A DNA stretch of 64,000 nucleotides, taken from contig KE159636.1 of assembly GCA_000403315.2 (NCBI GenBank), positions 3,128,854 through 3,192,853 on the forward strand, read 5' to 3'. Source of the stretch: Lachnospiraceae bacterium A2. GTDB taxonomy: Bacteria > Bacillota > Clostridia > Lachnospirales > Lachnospiraceae. Position numbers and translations under genes: made by a program. The notes under the pieces were generated by a model. That model saw only the letters and a program-made list of their open reading frames with translations. It was not told the origin of the DNA and made no database searches. Positions 60,371-64,000 of this stretch are shown one piece after another. The number at the start of each line of letters is the position of its first letter. The first letter of the stretch is position 1.

Positions 60371-60577
60371 TCATATCCCTGACACTGCCGGAACTTCCGC
60401 CGCCCCTCCTTTTCGGAAAAGCAGACGGATTCCCATCAACAGGACAATGCCTCCTCCTGCCAAATGGATAACCGTCTGGTATTCCAGAAAAAAATCTGAC
60501 ACTATGGCCAGCCCAAAAACCCCCACAGGTACGCCAAAGAGCAGCCCGATCAGAATTCCCTTCAAAAACAGGCTCAT
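60371..60577 (-). pseudogene. LysE family exporter remnant, in-frame central deletion
   Basis: AAGGAGGCGG precedes ATG 60577. M-S-L-F-L-K-G-I-L-I-G-L-L-F-G-V-P-V-G is a LysE-type first helix. It is joined directly to G-L-A-I-V-S-D-F-F-L-E-Y-Q-T-V-I-H-L-A-G-G and L-L-M-G-I-R-L-L-F-R-K, which belong to the third helix. About 35-45 residues of the middle and the whole second half are gone. Its ATG overlaps the stop of the DUF3737 gene (ATGA). Confidence 0.6.
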
Positions 60578-61436
60578 ACCGCCTCCTTCAGTTTTCTTCT
60601 GTATATGATCTTTGTCTTCAATGGATCGACCTTATCCTTTTCAACGATCAATTCATTGATGCTGTCTGCCCGGATCACACCGCTGGAAGGGTTCATCACA
60701 CTGTCAATCTTTCCTGTGATTTCTGCATCCACCGTGGAATACTCAAAAGCCAGTGTAGTGTTCAGAAGCTTACAGTTTTTCATAACCAGATGATCGATGT
60801 AGCACATCCCCTGCAGGCTCTCAATGGTGCAGTTAATCAATGCAGATTCTTTGCGTTCCAGCCCAGATATTCCCCGGAAATGAAGGAATCATATACCATC
60901 ACATTTTCACTGTTCCAGAAAGCATCCTTGGAAAGCATCCGGGCATTATGAATCTCCATATTCTTTACCCCGTCAAAGGAATAGTTGCCCACCAGCTGGA
61001 AATCCCGCAGCTCCATATTCTGGCTGTTCATTGCAAAGTAATCGCCTTTTGCAGAAACATGCTCCAGTACCACGTCATCACAGCTCCAAAGTGTTTCGGC
61101 CGCATTGGGAAAATTTACGTTTTGTAAATTTACGCCCCTGCAGCGACGGAAATTCTTCGGGGCCTCGATCACTGCGTTTTCCACCGTGATATTGTCTGTA
61201 TACCATACCCCTGCACGGGCCATCTCAAACCAGGTACAATTTCTGGCGGTAATATTCTTCGCATACCAGAAGGGATATTTCTATTTGAACATGCAGCCCT
61301 CCAGTTCGATATCATGGCTCTCTTTCAGCGGCGACTCTCCATCTGCAAAAATGCTGTCGTAGATTTTCAAATTCTCTCCCTGAAATAATGCCCTTTCTCC
61401 TGTCAAATACTCCTGTCTGATTTCTCTTGTCTTCAT
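60574..61436 (-). pseudogene. DUF3737 gene with a nonsense codon and a frameshift
   Basis: From ATG 61436 (M-K-T-R-E-I-R-Q-E-Y, AGGAGG upstream) the frame runs to a TAG at 61283-61281, where a tryptophan is expected between M-F-K and K-Y-P-F-W-Y. It continues in frame through beta-helix-like repeats (F-x-x-x-x-N-x-x-L-x-N) until W-N-A-K-N-L-H. One missing base near 60838 then shifts into I-N-C-T-I-E-S-L-Q-G, and the gene goes on to its normal end. It is full length otherwise. DUF3737 proteins are beta-solenoids of unknown function. Confidence 0.78.
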
Positions 61437-61617
61437 GATTTTTCCTCCTGATTATCTAAAATTTCTGAACAGTTCCTTACATTTCTCCGCGTTTTCTCCC
61501 CCATCCTGCTGTTCTATCCTGATGCCTATGATAAGGATACCGGACACAGATAACATGGCTTTAACATAAAAATAAACAATTTCGGAATGAATCCTTGCAG
61601 ATTTCTCAATTATAAAG

Positions 61618-62696
61618 TCATTCACCAAACAAGCATCTGTCTGCCAGTACAAATGCCAGCCAGATCAACGCCAGATTTCCAAAATGAGATAAGGCTGCAA
61701 TAAATACCACCAGCAAGACCACCTGCCTGCCCAACGTAAGCAACATGCTCTGTACTCCCAGTCCAAGTCCCTGAAATGCTGCCGAGTAAATAAGACATAC
61801 ATTGGAAAGAAGATGGCTTACCGCCAAGATCCGAAGTGCCGTTACACCGATGGAAAGCATTTCCAAAGAAGCATCAAACAATAACAGCACCCATTCCGGA
61901 AAAACCTCCATTATCAGGAAAAATATACTGTAAAATATCACAGAATAAAGCATCGCCCATCTGCAAAATTCTCTTTGGCTTTTTTGCGCCGTAGTTGTAA
62001 GCTACGATGGGGATCAGCCCGCTTCCCATGCCGTTCACCCCCACCGTCACAAGCCCCTGAATCTTTACACAGGCACCGTACACCGCAACTGCTGTTGGAG
62101 TAATAACCATAAGAACGGAGTTTACATAGATGGCCAGTACCGAAGAAACAGCCTGCACCAGTGTACTGGGAATTCCTACCTTTAGAATAGCCGCCATGCA
62201 GCCTTTATCCACCTTTGCCGTAAAATGGATAGGTATCTCCCGATTCCGCCGACAGTTGATCCCATATCCGGCAAAACACCCAACCCACTGCCCGATTACC
62301 GTTGCGAGGGCGGCTCCAGCCGTTCCCATTGCCAGAATGCCAAAATACCCAAAAATAAGAATCGGATCTAAAACCAAATTCGTAATGGATGCAGCTGAAA
62401 GTGTAAATAAAAACAGGGACGATTTGCCGCTTGCCATGACAAAGCGGTCAAATACCCACTGTCCCATCATTCCCAGGGAACCGAGCATACATATGCGCAG
62501 ATAAGGAATCCCATAGTCCATAATCGTCCCATTCCCTCCAGACTGCCACCTGAAATACGGCCTCATAGCTGACACTTCCAGAAAAGACACCAGTACCCAT
62601 GCCAGAAAAGCCAGCACCAGTGCGGCCGATGCCGTCTTTTTCCCCTTTTCCTGGTCCCCTTCGCCTAATGCTTTGGAGATGACCGATACAGCTTAT
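61618..62696 (-). pseudogene. MATE efflux transporter, N-terminally truncated and frameshifted
   Basis: The frame begins without a start at V-I-S-K-A-L-G-E-G-D, the end of MATE helix 2, and goes through S-G-K-S-S-L-F-L-F-T-L-S-A-A and I-P-I-V-A-Y-N-Y-G-A-K-K-P-K-R-I. A shift near 61940 leads into the rest (L-Y-S-V-I-F-Y-S-I-F) to V-L-A-D-R-C-L-F-G-E. About 60 N-terminal residues and some of the last helix are missing. Its right end fuses directly to the CysE remnant. Confidence 0.75.
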
Positions 62697-62874
62697 GTGC
62701 CAGCCGATAATACAAAACCGCCCTGAATCCGGGATATAGGATAATTTCCAGATTACTTTTGATTGCAGGATCTCTTTCACGAATTACTTTTGCTTCCGCC
62801 TTTATATAAGAAATAATACCCATATCCATCTTTGTGCCAAAATCTTTCATCCCTGACACCAGTTTCTGTGTCAA
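62697..62874 (-). pseudogene. cysE: Serine O-acetyltransferase N-terminal remnant
   Basis: After AGGGATGAAAG and a possible ATG near 62820, M-G-I-I-S-Y-I-K-A-E-A-K and E-R-D-P-A-I-K-S-N-L-E-I-I-L-Y-P-G-F-R-A-V-L-Y-Y-R-L-A-H-K-L-Y are the first 45-50 residues of CysE/EpsC. There the MATE remnant begins and the left-handed beta-helix with the active site is absent. It would have served cysteine synthesis, like the nearby PatB remnant. Confidence 0.7.
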
Positions 62875-63115
62875 ATTAATTTATATTCCCCCGGCTTTAT
62901 GGTGTCATAAAAGCATATTTTTGATAGTATAGGTTGTTCAACTTTTCCTGTCCCCATTTATATTACTCCGGCGGTTAAATGCCGGAATAATATAATTGCC
63001 CACACGTTCCTTGGCTCTGCATCTAAAGTGTCTGGCTCTTTGATGACTGGTACTTGTATATTTTTTGGCTTAATCAAAACTTTTTGCCTGCACTTCCGAT
63101 AGCAGGAGGGAGCTG
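62875..63115. other. Intergenic region, no gene seen
   Basis: The 241 bp hold a short CCGGCGG...CCGG-type imperfect hairpin around 62970-62990 (ATTACTCCGGC/GCCGGAATAAT) and AT-rich DNA. I looked for a T-box or SAM-type leader for the cysE remnant and found no convincing conserved core. Confidence 0.3.
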
Positions 63116-63280
63116 CTAAAGCCTTTTAACATTAATTTTTCTTTGCTCAATATTTTTTTCGTATTGACGAATAATAGAGTCATTTAATTCTTGGCTGGGT
63201 TTTTGTTTTACTCTAAGCGCTTTTCTCAATAACAGTTCTATCTCGTTTTTATTGTTATTGCCTTTTGAATGATTCTTCAT
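63116..63280 (-). CDS. Small 54-residue protein coupled to the amidase gene
   Basis: ATG at 63280-63278 overlaps the TGA of the amidase (ATGA), so translation is probably coupled. The 54-residue frame to TAG at 63118 is basic and helical: N-K-N-E-I-E-L-L-L-R-K-A-L followed by K-P-S-Q-E-L-N-D-S-I-I-R-Q-Y-E. This pattern resembles the cytoplasmic N-terminal segment of small anti-sigma-like or sporulation membrane proteins, but no membrane helix follows. It may be the start of a longer gene cut by deletion, or a real small protein. Confidence 0.5.
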   Translation of the reverse strand: MKNHSKGNNNKNEIELLLRKALRVKQKPSQELNDSIIRQYEKNIEQRKINVKRL

Positions 63281-63990
63281 GAGTTTTCATCTCCCTTTAT
63301 CTTGTTAAAAATTCCCTCTGCCATTCTCTGTGCCAAGATTTCCTGATAGTCGTCACTTAACAGCTTTTGGCTCTCAGAATAATTTGAAAGAAATCCCATT
63401 TCCACCAAAACAGCAGGTATTTGAGTATTCCGCAAAACATAATAGTTTTCGGTTTTTGCATCCCTCGTTTTCACGTCATTGCTTAGCGAAACTGCATGGA
63501 TTATGCTTTCTGCATATGCTTTGCTTTCCGTTGCGTCTGGACTATTGTAATAACATTCCAAACCTGCGATCTGCGCATCATCTTCATAATAGTTGCAATG
63601 AAGGCTGATAAAAAAATCTGCATTGGAGTCGTTTGCAACAGAAGTCCGCTGTGCAAGGCTCATCTTCTCATCGGAGTTTCTGGTCAGAATAACTTCAATA
63701 TTGTTATCCTCCAGAATCGTTTTTAACTTCAATGCAACCGAAAGGTTAATATCCTTTTCTATAATCTTTCCACTGACAGTCCCACCGTCACTTCCGCCAT
63801 GTCCTGCATCTATGATGACGCAAAACTTTGAAGCGTAGTCAGCTGTTGAAGTAATAGGAGCAGCGCCATTGCCAGCGTTTGTATCTGTATATGTATTGGT
63901 ATCTATATCTGTGCATATATCTGTTTTTTCATCTTCCTTTGTAAACTTTTCGCATATGTAAAGACAGCCGCAAACCATAAGTATCATCAT
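63277..63990 (-). CDS. N-acetylmuramoyl-L-alanine amidase (Amidase_3), possibly cut by window edge
   Basis: The frame gives 237 residues from the first ATG at 63990 but may begin beyond the window. An N-terminal hydrophobic segment (M-M-I-L-M-V-C-G-C-L-Y-I) serves as signal or anchor, then a Thr/Asp-rich linker. The Amidase_3 domain has the zinc ligands His in I-I-D-A-G-H-G-G, Glu in I-I-E-K-D-I-N-L and His in S-L-H-C-N, and the catalytic Glu in V-L-V-E-M-G-F-L-S-N. It cleaves the bond between muramic acid and the stem peptide. CwlD-like sporulation amidases have this size and layout. Confidence 0.88.
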   Translation of the reverse strand: MMILMVCGCLYICEKFTKEDEKTDICTDIDTNTYTDTNAGNGAAPITSTADYASKFCVIIDAGHGGSDGGTVSGKIIEKDINLSVALKLKTILEDNNIEVILTRNSDEKMSLAQRTSVANDSNADFFISLHCNYYEDDAQIAGLECYYNSPDATESKAYAESIIHAVSLSNDVKTRDAKTENYYVLRNTQIPAVLVEMGFLSNYSESQKLLSDDYQEILAQRMAEGIFNKIKGDENS

Positions 63991-64000
63991 TATTACTGGT

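Noticed and set aside
62875..63115. T-box or SAM riboswitch ahead of the cysE remnant
   Set aside because: I could not find a T-box sequence (TGGNACCGCG-like) or a terminator/antiterminator pair; only a short isolated hairpin is present.
1..64000. rRNA, tRNA, CRISPR array or prophage
   Set aside because: No tRNA T-loop/acceptor arrangement, rRNA core sequence, regularly spaced repeats, integrase or phage structural gene was recognised on either strand.

Overview
The window looks like a chromosomal segment of a Gram-positive anaerobe of the Clostridia, most likely Lachnospiraceae. The reasons are a complete six-gene Rnf complex in the clostridial order C-D-G-E-A-B, a glutamate 5-kinase without PUA domain, a SigV/RsiV pair, BceRSAB-type and LytTR-controlled ABC transporter modules, a BspA-like leucine-rich-repeat surface protein, strong AGGAGG ribosome binding sites, and PF06541 membrane proteins. 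Taxonomy is inferred from gene content only.

Layout. 1-820: tail of a probable hydrolase, a truncated AbrB-type antitoxin and a 192-bp non-autonomous element with terminal inverted repeats. 841-5376: small secreted and membrane proteins, a VanZ-like protein, and a PadR regulator followed by a tandemly duplicated one-helix membrane protein (with the relic of a third copy) and a secreted protein. 5441-17903: housekeeping and accessory genes. proA and proB flank 5-formyltetrahydrofolate cyclo-ligase, a DUF896 protein, a zinc-ribbon-like protein and an oppositely oriented sigV-rsiV pair with a textbook ECF promoter; an Mrr-like nuclease, a PF06541 protein, a MATE exporter and GNAT acetyltransferases surround them.

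17977-32753 is a 14.8-kb, visibly AT-richer defence island, all on the minus strand. A first unit, with a promoter near 32.85 kb, encodes two overlapping cytosine-5 methyltransferases, a nuclease/N6-adenine-methylase fusion, a metallo-beta-lactamase-fold hydrolase, a trypsin-fold protease fusion and a 1173-residue SMC/Rad50-like ATPase. A second unit, with its own promoter near 20.9 kb, encodes a third cytosine methyltransferase, a DUF262 protein and a HEPN protein. The hydrolase-protease-ATPase trio resembles the computationally predicted ABC three-component conflict systems and is the best candidate here for a poorly described system.

32972-45508: an acyltransferase, the rnf operon, the LRR/Big2 surface protein (its papain-like domain has Ser where Cys is expected) and a YprB-like nuclease. 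45699-51923: an ABC exporter with three membrane proteins and a lipoprotein, next to a LytTR/GHKL two-component system. 54015-58768: a BceAB transporter with its BceSR pair.

The stretches on either side of the Bce module (52.03-53.97 and 58.98-62.87 kb) are graveyards. HxlR, LysR, LysE, PhnW-like, DegT, PatB/MalY, a second LysE, DUF3737, MATE and CysE genes are truncated, internally deleted and joined end to end, or carry a stop or frameshift. The window closes with an N-acetylmuramoyl-L-alanine amidase overlapping a 54-residue ORF. I saw no rRNA, tRNA or CRISPR array.
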